DNA of 64,000 bases from JB111 sp049856175 (GCF_049856175.1 NZ_JBNDNA010000001.1:186001-250000); one strand, 5' to 3'. Shown: positions 46,740-56,232, numbered from the stretch's first letter. Notes: generated from the letters alone by a model not told the origin. Translations and numbers: made by a program.

Positions 46740-47720
46740 ATGGCGAGTCGAGTCTTTCGAGCAGGAGCCGTGGCGGTCGGCGTCGCGCTGCTCGTCACAG
46801 CCTGCGGTGCCGGCGGCGGGGAGACCGACGGCGGCGGCGAGTCGGCGTCCGGCGAGGGACTCGACGTCGTGCGCCTGGGAATCTTCCCGGGCGCGACCTT
46901 CGCATCCGTGGAGATGGGCATCGACGAGGGCTCCTTCGCCGACCGCGGCATCGAGCTTGAGCTCAACATGGGTCAGGGCGGCGCGGAGCTACTCCCGGCG
47001 CTGACATCGGGTTCGCTCGACGTTGCCGTGGGTAACCCGGTCTCCGTCATTCAGGCGCACCATCAGGGCCTGCCGATCACCCTCATCTCCGGTTATGCCG
47101 CAGACGGCCCAGGTGAAGATGACACGACATCGGTCGTCGCCATGCCGGATGCCGGCATCGAGTCAGCGAGCGATCTTGAGGGGATGTCCGTCGCGGTGAA
47201 CTCGCTCAACGGGGCGCTCGAGCTAGGCATCCGGGAGTCGATCAGGCTCGACGGCGGGGACCCGGACAACGTGGAGTTCGTCGAGGTCGGGTTCCCCGAC
47301 ATGCCGTCCGTGCTCGAGAACGGTGACGTCGATGCAGTCACCGTGGGTCAGCCGTTCATGGGGTCGATCCTCGCAAACGGGGGAGAGATCGTCCTGGACA
47401 GTCAGAATGAATCGGGAACTGAGTCGACGATCTTGGTGACGTTCGCCTCGGACGAGTGGGTGGATGAGGACGCCGAGCTGGTCGACCGGTTCCTGGAGGC
47501 GTGGGCCGAGACGCTCGACCACGCACGGGAGAACCCGGACCTCGTCCGGGAACGCTTGCCGGAGTTCATCGGCATGGAGCCGGAGATCGCCGAGGACCTC
47601 CCGCTCGAGGTTGTATCTGCCGAGCTCGACCGCGGCGGCCTGGAGACCTACGCCCGGCTGATGGTCGAGTACGACGTCATCGCCGACGACCCCGATCTCG
47701 ACGCGCTCATCCGGGAGTAA
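46740..47720 (+). CDS. NMT1/TauA-like substrate-binding lipoprotein (copy 3 of 3)
   Basis: A 326-residue lipoprotein (lipobox VTAC, Cys22, then a Gly/Glu/Ser linker). It has VEMGIDEGSFADRGIELEL, SGSLDVAVGNPVSVIQAHHQGLPITLISG, GMSVAVNSLNGALELGIRESIRLDGG and VEVGFPDMPSVLENGDVDAVTVGQPFMG. It shares the VAVNSLN and DVDA blocks with the lipoproteins at 27902 and 42107 and is their paralogue. The ATG at 46740 follows AAGGAGG. It is the first gene of a long catabolic operon; the BVMO gene begins 4 bases after its stop. Base composition is less GC-extreme than in the left half. Confidence 0.88.
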   Translation: MASRVFRAGAVAVGVALLVTACGAGGGETDGGGESASGEGLDVVRLGIFPGATFASVEMGIDEGSFADRGIELELNMGQGGAELLPALTSGSLDVAVGNPVSVIQAHHQGLPITLISGYAADGPGEDDTTSVVAMPDAGIESASDLEGMSVAVNSLNGALELGIRESIRLDGGDPDNVEFVEVGFPDMPSVLENGDVDAVTVGQPFMGSILANGGEIVLDSQNESGTESTILVTFASDEWVDEDAELVDRFLEAWAETLDHARENPDLVRERLPEFIGMEPEIAEDLPLEVVSAELDRGGLETYARLMVEYDVIADDPDLDALIRE

Positions 47721-47723
47721 TCC

Positions 47724-49685
47724 ATGACAGTGCAGACCGATGGCCAGACCGCAGTGAATGCCGACGAGCTCGACGACGTAACGCTGGCCACGATCGACCG
47801 GCACCTGCTCGAACGCATCGTGCGCGGCGCCCACCTGCCCTCGCTGCTCGCGGCGCTCGCGCACGTCACCGGCGATACGTCGATCCTCGAGCCCGGTGTG
47901 CGTCCGCGCCTCGCGTCCGAGACGCTCGCGATGGACCAGACGGGTGGGCTCGACGCCGCGGCTCGGGACCGCGCCATCGAGCTGGTCGTCGAGACGATCC
48001 TCGCGCACCGTGAGCGGCTGGCCGAGTCGGTCGCCGACACGGTGACGGATGACCTCAGTGAGATCTTCACGTTCCTCACCGGCTCCGACGACCCGGCCTA
48101 CCGCGACGTCATCCTGCATGAGCTCGGGATCTCCCCGGAGCGTCCGGAGGCGACGTGGACCAAAGCGGGAACCGCAGCGAACCGCGACTTCCGTGTGATC
48201 GTCGTCGGGGCAGGCATGTCGGGGATCGCCATGGTGCACGAGCTGGTGCGGGCCGGCGTGGACGTCCTGGTTCTCGAGCGGGCGGACGACGTCGGGGGCG
48301 TGTGGCTCGCAAACGACTACCCCGGCGCCAAGCTGGACACGTCGAACTTCACCTACAGCTACTCGTTCGCCCAGCGAGCTGACTGGGCCGACCAGTACTC
48401 CAGCCGCGACGAGGTGTTGAACTACCTCCGACACGTGGCGGACCAGTTCGACCTGCGCCGACACATGCGGTTCGGCGTGCGCGTCGAGAAGGCATCGTTC
48501 GACCGCGAGAGCGGCACATGGACCATTGAGGTTGTGGGGCCCGGCGGGCCCGAGATCCTGACGTCGAACGTGTTCGTCAGTGCGGTGGGGCAGCTGAGCG
48601 AGCCGAACATCCCGCCGATCGCCGGCGCCGAGACGTTTGCCGGGCCGGCGTTTCACACGGCTGAGTGGCGGCATGACGTCGATCTCGAGGGGCGCAACGT
48701 GGCGCTCATCGGTACCGGGGCGAGCGCGTTCCAGGTGGTCCCTCCGGTCGCGAAGGTCGCGAGCCACCTGACAGTCTTCCAACGCACCCCGGCCTGGGTC
48801 ATCCCCACCGCGGACTACAATGCGCCCCTGGCGCCGGCGGCCCGTTGGCTCTTCGAGCAGATCCCGACCTCCGGCCGCTGGTATCGCTTCAACCAGTTCT
48901 GGACGAACGTGGACGGCATCCGTCGGCTCGCGGAGGTCGATCCGGACTGGGACATCGACGGCTCCGTCTCGGCGGAGAACGCCCGCATGAGGGAGGCGCT
49001 CGCCGATGGGTTCCGAGCGGCGTTCGAAGGTCGTCCCGATCTCGTCGAGCAGCTGATCCCGACCTACCCGCCGTACGCCAAGCGCACGGTCCGGGACGAC
49101 GGTACGTGGTCCTCCGCGCTCCAGCGAGACAACGTCACGCTCACGTCCGCCGGCATCGCACGCATCAGCGAGCACGCGGTGCATACGAAGGACGGCGCCG
49201 AGCACCCGGCCGATGTCGTCATCTACGGCACGGGCTTCCGCGCCTCGGAGTTCCTCGCGAGCATCGCGGTCGAGAACTCCGACGGGGTCACGCTCGAGGA
49301 CTTCTGGGCCGGTGACTCTCGTGCCTTCTACGGAGTGATGGTGCCGACCTTCCCGAACTTCTTCATGCTGTACGGCCCAAACACCAACCTCAACGTCAAC
49401 TCCAGCGTCGTGCTCTTCTCCGAGGCCGGCGCGGAGCTCGTCTCGCAGTGCATTCGCCAACTTCTCGTCCGGGAGGCGTCGAGCATCGAGGTGCGTGAGG
49501 AGCCTTTCCGCGAGCTCAACGAGAAGATCGACCGCGACAGCCAGGGCCTCGCGATCGGCGTCTCCACAGTCAACACCTGGTACAAGAACCGGTTCGGCCG
49601 CAATTCGCAGAACTGGGCCGGATCGACGCTCGAGTACTGGCGCGGGACGCACGACTTCGACCCGGAAAACTTCCGCATCTCCTAG
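47724..49685 (+). CDS. Baeyer-Villiger monooxygenase, 4-hydroxyacetophenone monooxygenase-like
   Basis: A 653-residue flavoprotein. An N-terminal helical domain of about 150 residues precedes the FAD motif VIVVGAGMSGIAMVHEL (around residue 158), as in HAPMO-type enzymes. The BVMO fingerprint F-x-G-x-x-F-H-T-x-x-W is intact (FAGPAFHTAEWRHDV, near residue 305), and the second Rossmann motif is NVALIGTGASAFQVV. It inserts oxygen beside a ketone using NADPH and O2, giving an ester or lactone. The alpha/beta hydrolase further along the operon could open that ester (inference). The ketone substrate is unknown. Confidence 0.88.
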   Translation: MTVQTDGQTAVNADELDDVTLATIDRHLLERIVRGAHLPSLLAALAHVTGDTSILEPGVRPRLASETLAMDQTGGLDAAARDRAIELVVETILAHRERLAESVADTVTDDLSEIFTFLTGSDDPAYRDVILHELGISPERPEATWTKAGTAANRDFRVIVVGAGMSGIAMVHELVRAGVDVLVLERADDVGGVWLANDYPGAKLDTSNFTYSYSFAQRADWADQYSSRDEVLNYLRHVADQFDLRRHMRFGVRVEKASFDRESGTWTIEVVGPGGPEILTSNVFVSAVGQLSEPNIPPIAGAETFAGPAFHTAEWRHDVDLEGRNVALIGTGASAFQVVPPVAKVASHLTVFQRTPAWVIPTADYNAPLAPAARWLFEQIPTSGRWYRFNQFWTNVDGIRRLAEVDPDWDIDGSVSAENARMREALADGFRAAFEGRPDLVEQLIPTYPPYAKRTVRDDGTWSSALQRDNVTLTSAGIARISEHAVHTKDGAEHPADVVIYGTGFRASEFLASIAVENSDGVTLEDFWAGDSRAFYGVMVPTFPNFFMLYGPNTNLNVNSSVVLFSEAGAELVSQCIRQLLVREASSIEVREEPFRELNEKIDRDSQGLAIGVSTVNTWYKNRFGRNSQNWAGSTLEYWRGTHDFDPENFRIS

Positions 49686-49753
49686 GCGCGCTGACGTGCG
49701 GCCCACCGAACGCCGCTCTACCGCCGAACCACCCACGAAAGAAAGGTTGACCT

Positions 49754-51418
49754 GTGACCACATCGAGCGACGTGAGCGTGCTGATCGTCGGCGGCGGTCC
49801 CGTTGGGATGTTCCTCGCCGCGGACCTGGGCAGGCGAGGGGTCCGCACCGTCGTGGTGGATCGCGAGGAGCGTGGCAGCGACCAGGCCAAGGTCATGCAG
49901 GTCAGCGTCCGGACGCTGGAGTTCGCGCGCCAGCTGGGCATCGCCAAGGCCATGAGCACCTGGGGCTTCCCTGAGGACTACCCGCTGCACAACCTGTTCG
50001 TCACCTCGTTGGACGGCTACGAGCTCGGTCGCGCGCCCGGGGCGCCGATGGGGCAGCCGGGCTCTCCCGGTTACACCGAGCTCAGCCCCGAGTTCCAGGT
50101 GCATTGCCCGCAGCCCTGGCTTGAGCCGATCATCGAGGGTGCCGCACAGTCGAAGGACAGCGTGACGATCCTGCGGCGGCATGAGTTCGAGAGCTTGACC
50201 GAGTCGGCGGACGGCGTGACCTCGCTGGTGACCGACCTCAAGACCGGTGAGCAGCAGACCATCCGCGCCGACTACCTCATCTCCTGCGAGGGGTTCGGCG
50301 GCAAGGTCGGTGAAGCCCTAAACATCCCGGTCGACGAGCTCACCGTGGACTACTCCGTCGACATCGAGTTCGAGTGCGACGACCTGTTGGCCGAGCACGC
50401 CTTGGGTCCGGCGGTCCGCTATTCGCTGGTGGGCCCGCAGGGGACCTGGGCAACGATCGTCGCCGTCGACGGCGTACGCCGCTGGCGTCTGTCGGTGTAC
50501 GCTGTCGGCCGGGAGGCCGCGAACACGTTCGACCCGCACCCCGCCATCCGGCGCGCGATCGGACACGACTTCACCTACGAGGTCGTGCGGCAGGGGCGCT
50601 GGAAGCGGCGGGCGGCGATGGCGGCGACCTTCGGACGCGGTCGCGTCCTGATCGCCGGCGACGCGGCGCACTGCAGCCCCCCGAACGGCGGCTTCGGCAT
50701 GAACACCGGCATCGCCGACGTCATGAACCTCGGCTGGAAGATCGAGGCCGCCCTGGCCGGGTGGGCCGGCGAGGACCTGCTGGACTCCTACGGCGCCGAG
50801 CGACGCCCCATCGCGCAGATCACCCTCGCGGAGTCGCTGCGCGACTACGACCGGCTCGTCGGCAGCACCGCATACGCCGACATCGCGGCCGATACGGACG
50901 AGGCCGGCCGGAAGCGCCGCGAGATCGGCGACCGCCTCGTCGAGGGCAGTCTCAAGGCCTGGCGGCCGCTCGGCATCCACCTTGGTTACAGCTACGCCTC
51001 GTCCGGCATCGTTTGCACCACGCCGGGCACCTACCCCGAGTTCGATGCCCAGGACTACGAGCCGAAGGTGACCCCGGGCGCCCGCGCTCCGCACGTGTGG
51101 CTCTCCGAGGGCCGGTCCACGCTCGATCTGTTCGGTGAGTCGTTCGTGCTCCTCCGCGTCGGCGCACCGGCGGACGACGGCGGCTCCCTGGTGGAGGCCG
51201 CAGCGGCGGTCGGCATGCCGGTCGAGGTCGTGGACCTCGATGGCGACGAGGTCGCGTCGGTCTACGGCCGCTCCCTGGTGCTCGTCCGACCGGACGGACA
51301 CGTCGCCTGGAGCGCCTCCGAGGTGCCCGGGGACCCCCGGCGAATTGTCGACACCGTTCGCGGCCAGCTGTCTGTCCGCAATCAGCTGCACGACCGGGAC
51401 ACCGTAGGGGCGATCTGA
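49754..51418 (+). CDS. FAD-dependent phenol-type hydroxylase (PheA/TfdB family), first of a tandem pair
   Basis: A 554-residue group A monooxygenase. Motifs: SVLIVGGGPVGMFLAADLGRRGV, the middle GDG-like segment altered to ADYLISCEGFGGKVG, and RVLIAGDAAHCSPPNGGFGMNTGIADVMNLGWKI. A thioredoxin-like C-terminal domain (residues about 440-554) is typical of the phenol hydroxylase group. In the middle motif the usual D-G-x-x-S is E-G-F-G-G, which is unusual. It hydroxylates a phenol ring. Its TGA shares a base with the ATG of the next hydroxylase gene. Confidence 0.87.
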   Translation: MTTSSDVSVLIVGGGPVGMFLAADLGRRGVRTVVVDREERGSDQAKVMQVSVRTLEFARQLGIAKAMSTWGFPEDYPLHNLFVTSLDGYELGRAPGAPMGQPGSPGYTELSPEFQVHCPQPWLEPIIEGAAQSKDSVTILRRHEFESLTESADGVTSLVTDLKTGEQQTIRADYLISCEGFGGKVGEALNIPVDELTVDYSVDIEFECDDLLAEHALGPAVRYSLVGPQGTWATIVAVDGVRRWRLSVYAVGREAANTFDPHPAIRRAIGHDFTYEVVRQGRWKRRAAMAATFGRGRVLIAGDAAHCSPPNGGFGMNTGIADVMNLGWKIEAALAGWAGEDLLDSYGAERRPIAQITLAESLRDYDRLVGSTAYADIAADTDEAGRKRREIGDRLVEGSLKAWRPLGIHLGYSYASSGIVCTTPGTYPEFDAQDYEPKVTPGARAPHVWLSEGRSTLDLFGESFVLLRVGAPADDGGSLVEAAAAVGMPVEVVDLDGDEVASVYGRSLVLVRPDGHVAWSASEVPGDPRRIVDTVRGQLSVRNQLHDRDTVGAI

Positions 51419-53220
51419 TGTTCTTTGGACTTCGCCCGCCCGCTGCTCCGCCGGCTGCGGAGCCGGAGATCGACGTGCTCGTCGTCGGTGCCGGTCCTGC
51501 CGGGCTGACCGCCGCACTCACGCTGGCCTCCTACGGGCTGCGGGTGCACGCGCTCACGCAATTCCCGTGGCTCGCCAACTCGCCGCGGGCGCACATCACG
51601 AACCAGCGGACGATGGAGGTCCTGCGGGACCTCGGCGTCGACGACGAGGTGATGACGTACGGGTCCCCGTGGGATCAGATGGGGGACACGCTGTTCACCA
51701 CCTCCCTGGCGGGGCCCGAGATCGCGCGCATCCGCGCTTGGGGCAGCGGCGACGACGAGCACGGACGGTACGTACGCTCGAGCCCCTCCGAGATGGTCGA
51801 CGTCCCACAGCCCTACCTCGAGTCCGTGCTCGTTCGGAACGCGGGCGAGCGCGGTGCGCGCGTGCGTTTCAACACGGAGTACCTCGGGCACACACAGCAC
51901 AGCGGCGGCGTCGATGTGCGGGTGCGCGAGACGCTCAGCGGCACCGAGTCCGTCGTGCGGGCGAAGTACCTCGTGGGGGCCGACGGCGCGCGCTCGGCCG
52001 TAGCTCGAGACATCAACCTCGAGTTCGAGGGCGACATGGGCCGGGGTTCCACGGTCTACGTCCGCTTCGAGGCCGACCTCACGCACCTCGTCGCTCATCG
52101 GCCGAGCATCCTCTACTGGATCGTCTCGGACGGAGGTGCTTACGGCGAGATCGGTCTCGGTCTGCTGCGCGCGGTGCGCCAGTGGGGGGAGTGGATCGCC
52201 GGGTGGGGGTTCGACCCCGCGGACGGCGAAGCGGACCTGTCGACCGAGACCGTCACCCGCAGGATCCGCGAGTTCATCGGCGACCCGGACATCGACGTCG
52301 AGGTGCTCGGTACCTCCGTCTGGCAGGTCAACGAGGCCTACGCGACGACATTCGGCAAGGGGCGCGTCTTCTGTGCCGGAGACGCCGTGCACCGCCACCC
52401 GCCGTCCGGCGGTCTCGGGTCGAACACGAGCGTCCAGGACTCGGCAAACCTCGCCTGGAAGCTGGCTTACGTCCTCAAGGGCTGGGCGGGGCCCGAGCTG
52501 CTGGAGACGTACGAGGCGGAGCGAGTGCCTGTCGGGCGCCATGTCGTCGGCCGTGCCAATCAGTCCCGACGCGACTACGTAGAGCTCCACGCGGCACTCG
52601 GGCAGGTGCCCGGCAGCGCCAAGGACTCGGTGCTCCGACGCGTGTCCGACCCGTCCGATGAGGGGGTTCGGGCCCGGGACGCGCTCGGTCAGGCGCTCGC
52701 CGTCAAGCAATACGAGTTCAACGCTCTCGGAGTCGAGCACAACCAGCGCTACTCGTCCGCTGCCGTCATCAGCGACGGCAACGACGACGAGCAGTGGTCC
52801 GAGGACCCGGAGCTGTACGCCACACCGACCACCCGACCGGGTGCCAAGCTCCCGCACACATGGCTGGTGGGCCCCGACGGTCGCCGCGTGTCGACCCTGG
52901 ACGTCGTCGGCGCCGGGTGCTTCACGCTCGTCACCGGCTGCTCGGGGACCGACTGGCCCGAGGTGGTCGGCGAACTGGATCTTCCCTACCTTCGCTGCGT
53001 CGTCGTCGACGGTCCCGAGGTCGCGGACCTCTACCGCAGCTGGCAGGAGGCCCGGCAGATCGATGAGGCCGGCGCCCTCCTAGTACGCCCGGACGGGTAC
53101 ATCGCCTGGCGACACGCGGTCTCACCCGACGACCGCGACGCGGCGCGGCACGCGCTGACGGCCGCGCTCGAGCACGTGCTGTCGCTGTCCATCCGCACGA
53201 GCGAAGGAGTTGCGCCGTGA
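51418..53220 (+). CDS. FAD-dependent phenol-type hydroxylase (TfdB/MhpA-like), second of a tandem pair
   Basis: A 600-residue monooxygenase with DVLVVGAGPAGLTAALTLASYGL, the intact motif YLVGADGARSAVARDINLEFEG and RVFCAGDAVHRHPPSGGLGSNTSVQDSANLAWKLAYVLKG, closest in pattern to 2,4-dichlorophenol 6-monooxygenase. The C-terminal thioredoxin-like domain covers about residues 480-600. Unlike its neighbour it keeps the D-G-x-x-S motif. Overlaps join it to the previous gene (TGATG) and to the hydrolase after it (GTGA). Two stoichiometric hydroxylases may form a pair or act in sequence. Confidence 0.88.
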   Translation: MFFGLRPPAAPPAAEPEIDVLVVGAGPAGLTAALTLASYGLRVHALTQFPWLANSPRAHITNQRTMEVLRDLGVDDEVMTYGSPWDQMGDTLFTTSLAGPEIARIRAWGSGDDEHGRYVRSSPSEMVDVPQPYLESVLVRNAGERGARVRFNTEYLGHTQHSGGVDVRVRETLSGTESVVRAKYLVGADGARSAVARDINLEFEGDMGRGSTVYVRFEADLTHLVAHRPSILYWIVSDGGAYGEIGLGLLRAVRQWGEWIAGWGFDPADGEADLSTETVTRRIREFIGDPDIDVEVLGTSVWQVNEAYATTFGKGRVFCAGDAVHRHPPSGGLGSNTSVQDSANLAWKLAYVLKGWAGPELLETYEAERVPVGRHVVGRANQSRRDYVELHAALGQVPGSAKDSVLRRVSDPSDEGVRARDALGQALAVKQYEFNALGVEHNQRYSSAAVISDGNDDEQWSEDPELYATPTTRPGAKLPHTWLVGPDGRRVSTLDVVGAGCFTLVTGCSGTDWPEVVGELDLPYLRCVVVDGPEVADLYRSWQEARQIDEAGALLVRPDGYIAWRHAVSPDDRDAARHALTAALEHVLSLSIRTSEGVAP

Positions 53221-54122
53221 GTGCTCATTCCGTTGAGCTGCACGAGTCCATCACCGAGACGCAACTGGAATGCGGCGGGTACTCGACACGCATCCTGCTC
53301 GCCGGCCCGGCCGACGCCGAGCCGGTCCTCCTCCTGCATGACGGGGCCTGGGGCGGGAGCGCGGACGTGTCTTGGGAGTACGTCATCCCCGAGCTCGCCC
53401 GCGACCGGCGTGTCATCGCCCCTGACCTGCTCGGGTTCGGGGGAAGCGACAAGATCGTGTTCCTCGACCGCTCGCCGCACTCCTTCCGGATCAAGCACAT
53501 CGCGAGCGTTCTTGCCGAGCTCGGGGTGCGCGCTCCAGTGGACGTGGTAGGCAACTCCTTCGGCGGCGCCACGGGGCTACGTGCGCTGGCCGGGCCCGAC
53601 ACGTTCCCGATCCGTTCGCTGGTCAGTATCGCCGGTACGGGTGGTGGTTGGCGGACGGAGAAGTCGCTGGGTGAGCTCGGCGAGTGGGACGGCACCCGCG
53701 AGGACCTGGCGCGGATTGCGGCCCTGCTGGTCGACACGGATACCGCCCACTTCGAGTCCTACCTGGATCGGCGACTCCACTGGGCGTCCCAGTCGGGTCA
53801 TGCACGATCGGTACTCGCACCGGCGATCAAGATCCCTCACCATCTCCGGTCCAAGGTCGAGGACTCGTGGCCGGACCAGCTCCGGGGCATCACGACGCCG
53901 ACGCTCCTCGTGCGCTGCGCACGTGACGTCCTGCTGTTCCCCGAGTGGGCGGACCGTGTGGCAGAGGCACTCGTCGACGCGCGCATCGTCGAGGTCGACC
54001 ATCTGCATGCGCCGAACCTCGATCGACCAGACGAGGTCGTGTCCGTCGTCCGCGACTTCTGGCGTGAGGTGGCGGACGGTCGTCCGGCATCCTCACCGGC
54101 TGACCCGGCAAGAGCTTCCTGA
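53217..54122 (+). CDS. Alpha/beta hydrolase, meta-cleavage-product hydrolase or esterase
   Basis: A 301-residue alpha/beta hydrolase. The nucleophile is Ser114 in VDVVGNSFGGATGLRALAG, the acid is in TLLVRCARDVLLFPEWADRV and the base is a His in VDHLHAPNLDRPDEV. The oxyanion loop reads LLLHDGAWGGSADVSWEYVIP where C-C hydrolases such as MhpC/BphD have HGSGPG, and GFGGSDKI follows. It may cleave a ring-fission product, or the ester made by the BVMO encoded upstream. It is coupled to the hydroxylase gene (GTGA). Confidence 0.83.
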   Translation: MSAHSVELHESITETQLECGGYSTRILLAGPADAEPVLLLHDGAWGGSADVSWEYVIPELARDRRVIAPDLLGFGGSDKIVFLDRSPHSFRIKHIASVLAELGVRAPVDVVGNSFGGATGLRALAGPDTFPIRSLVSIAGTGGGWRTEKSLGELGEWDGTREDLARIAALLVDTDTAHFESYLDRRLHWASQSGHARSVLAPAIKIPHHLRSKVEDSWPDQLRGITTPTLLVRCARDVLLFPEWADRVAEALVDARIVEVDHLHAPNLDRPDEVVSVVRDFWREVADGRPASSPADPARAS

Positions 54123-54178
54123 CCCACCGACTGGCACTCGCACCACCTACGCACGATCAACGACGAAGGAGTCACCAC

Positions 54179-55276
54179 ATGGACCTCGGATACTTCCTCA
54201 TGCCGCTTCACCCCCCGGGCACGCCGGTCGAAGACTGGCTGCACGGCGACCTCGACCAGGTCGTGCAGCTCGACCGGCTCGGCTTCGAGGAGGCGTGGTT
54301 CGGCGAGCACTTCTCCAACGAGTGGGAGCCGCTCGTCTCGCCCGAACTGTTCATCGCCAATGCGCTGGGCCGCACCGATCGGATCCGCCTCGGCACCGGC
54401 GTCAACTCCCTCAGCTACCACCACCCGGTCCATCTGGCCAGCCGTATCGCGCTCCTCGACCACATGGCACAGGGCCGGTTCATGTGGGGTGTCGGGAACG
54501 GCGCACTACCGACCGACGGCGCACTGTTCGACGTCGACTTCTTCAAGAAGGAGCAGCGCACCGGCTCACGCGAGGTGCTCTCAGCCGTCCTCGACCTCTG
54601 GGACGACCCGAAGCCCGGACTCCACGAGAGCGAGTTCTTCCGCTACACGGTCCCGGAGCCGAACGAGGCTGCCGGCGTGCGTCTGCACATGCGGCCGTTC
54701 ACCAAGCCGCATCCGCCCATCGCAGCCGCGGGTTCGGGCCCCAAGTCGGACATGCTCGGGTACGCAGGGGCGAACGGCTGGATCCCCATGAGCGTCAACT
54801 TCGTCGTTGCCGATACGGTGAAGAAGCAGTGGGAGGTGTACGAGGCCGCGGCGAAGGAGGCGGGCCGCGTGGCCGACCGGCGTCAGTGGCGGGTCAGCCG
54901 AGAGGTCGTCGTCGCACGAACCGATGAGGAGGCCCAGGAGCTCGCACTGAACAGCGCGCTCGGGCGCGACTGGATGAGCTACCTCGTGCCACTGTTCAAG
55001 ATGCTGGGCGAGATGATCAACTTCAAGGACGACCCCTCGATCCCCGACGACGTCATTGACGAGCAGTTCTTCCTCGACAACATCTGGATCGTCGGCAGCC
55101 CCGAGACCGTCACCCAGAAGCTGCGTGACCTGTACGACTTCACGGGCGGCTTCGGCGTCCTCGCGGTGGCCGGTCACGAGTGGGACGCCGAGGGGCGCTC
55201 GCTCGAGTCGATGCGGCTCCTCGCCGAGGAGGTCCGGCCGAACCTCCCGACACCGCCGGCCCCTGAGGGCGCTTGA
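54179..55276 (+). CDS. Luciferase-like (LLM) flavin-dependent oxidoreductase
   Basis: A 365-residue TIM-barrel flavoprotein of the bacterial luciferase superfamily. LDRLGFEEAWFGEHFSNEWEPLVSPELFIANALGRTDRIRLGTGVNSLSYHHPVHLASRIALLDHMAQGRFMWGVGNG is highly typical, as is PPIAAAGSGPKSDMLGYAGANGWIPM. The C-terminal part has IVGSPETVTQKLRDLYDFTGGFGVLAV. Such enzymes use reduced FMN from a partner reductase, which could be the flavin reductase at 60549. The substrate is unknown. It has an AAGGAG before the ATG and ends at a perfect hairpin. Confidence 0.88.
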   Translation: MDLGYFLMPLHPPGTPVEDWLHGDLDQVVQLDRLGFEEAWFGEHFSNEWEPLVSPELFIANALGRTDRIRLGTGVNSLSYHHPVHLASRIALLDHMAQGRFMWGVGNGALPTDGALFDVDFFKKEQRTGSREVLSAVLDLWDDPKPGLHESEFFRYTVPEPNEAAGVRLHMRPFTKPHPPIAAAGSGPKSDMLGYAGANGWIPMSVNFVVADTVKKQWEVYEAAAKEAGRVADRRQWRVSREVVVARTDEEAQELALNSALGRDWMSYLVPLFKMLGEMINFKDDPSIPDDVIDEQFFLDNIWIVGSPETVTQKLRDLYDFTGGFGVLAVAGHEWDAEGRSLESMRLLAEEVRPNLPTPPAPEGA

Positions 55277-55290
55277 CCTCATCGAGCGGC

Positions 55291-55324
55291 CGGCCCCGGA
55301 GCATCGCCAGATGCTCCGGGGCCG
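55291..55324. terminator. Perfect hairpin between convergent operons
   Basis: CGGCCCCGGAGCAT (55291-55304) and ATGCTCCGGGGCCG (55311-55324) pair without mismatch around a 6-base loop. It separates the LLM gene (plus) from the IclR gene (minus) and can end both. Confidence 0.8.
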
Positions 55325-55380
55325 ACTGTCGAACGAGCCGACGATGCGACACTTTAGGTGGTCTTCGCAGGCGGCCGACC

Positions 55381-56094
55381 TCAGCTCCCGGCCGGGTCAG
55401 GCCTGCGTTCGACGAGGTCCTTGATGTCCTGCACCGCCTGGAGGAGCAGCGGGACGGCAGCCCTGATGGCGTCCTCGTTCGGGCTGGAGATGTTGAGGCA
55501 GACGCGTGCGGCGACGAGCGTCGGGTCGAGCGGGGCCGCTAGCGCCCAGAAGCCGTGCTGGACCTCGGCGTGGGTGAGGGCGTAGCCCTGATCGCGTGCC
55601 TCGGTGACCTTGGTGGGTTCGTCAGGGTGTGGCTGGCGGAGCGAGAGAAGCGCGTACCCGCTCGCCCCGCGGTCGAGCGGGTGGCGACTGCCCTCGCCCA
55701 ACCGGTTGACGTAGGCGAAGGTGCCGGGTTCGACGACGAGGGCGGCGACCGCCTCATCGTTCTCCTCGACGTAGAGCGCCACGGTCGAAGTTGTGGCCTC
55801 GCTCAGGTGCTTGAGGGTGGAAAGGAGCAACGACCGGAAGCCCGACCGGGCCGACTGCGCCAACCGCAGCACGCTGAGGCCGACCCGGTGCCGCCCGTCG
55901 AGGTCACGGCGGACGATCTGGTACTGCACAAGTGTCTGCAGGACCCGGTAGGCGATCGACTGATGGACGTCGAGCGCTCGAGCAACCTCGGCCCCCGTGA
56001 GACCGTCCGGTGAGTCGGAGATCAGCTGCAGCGCGGACAGCCCACGTGCAAGAGTCTGTGAACCCTGTACCGGTCGATTCTTGTCGGTCGCCAT
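55381..56094 (-). CDS. IclR-family transcriptional regulator
   Basis: A 237-residue IclR protein. The winged helix is LARGLSALQLISDSPDGLTGAEVARALDVHQSIAYRVLQTLVQYQIVRRD and the effector domain includes LDRGASGYALLSLRQPHPDEP and PLDPTLVAARVCLNISSPNED. I chose the ATG at 56094. It sits inside the third catabolic block and is the only regulator gene there, so it probably controls the flanking operons. Its own upstream region carries AGATATAG, also found before the flavoprotein gene at 57444. Confidence 0.9.
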   Translation of the reverse strand: MATDKNRPVQGSQTLARGLSALQLISDSPDGLTGAEVARALDVHQSIAYRVLQTLVQYQIVRRDLDGRHRVGLSVLRLAQSARSGFRSLLLSTLKHLSEATTSTVALYVEENDEAVAALVVEPGTFAYVNRLGEGSRHPLDRGASGYALLSLRQPHPDEPTKVTEARDQGYALTHAEVQHGFWALAAPLDPTLVAARVCLNISSPNEDAIRAAVPLLLQAVQDIKDLVERRPDPAGS

Positions 56095-56180
56095 GTGAAG
56101 ACCCCTCACTATCCGCTGCTCCAGAGTCCGTGCCCATGGTCCGTGCTGCGGAGGAAGGGCGACGCCTGTTGCGTATACGT

Positions 56181-56188
56181 AGATATAG
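56181..56188 (-). promoter_or_regulatory. AGATATAG motif upstream of the IclR gene
   Basis: An AT-rich segment (about 56165-56212) contains GTATACGTAGATATAG followed by TACTGG. Read leftwards, TTGACA (56205-56200) could act as a -35 for the IclR gene. The octamer AGATATAG also occurs at 57401-57408, before the flavoprotein gene, which hints at a common site for the IclR protein. Confidence 0.3.
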
Positions 56189-56232
56189 TACTGGAACTGT
56201 CAATAAATGAGAATTTCGGTGGGTGCCGCCTG

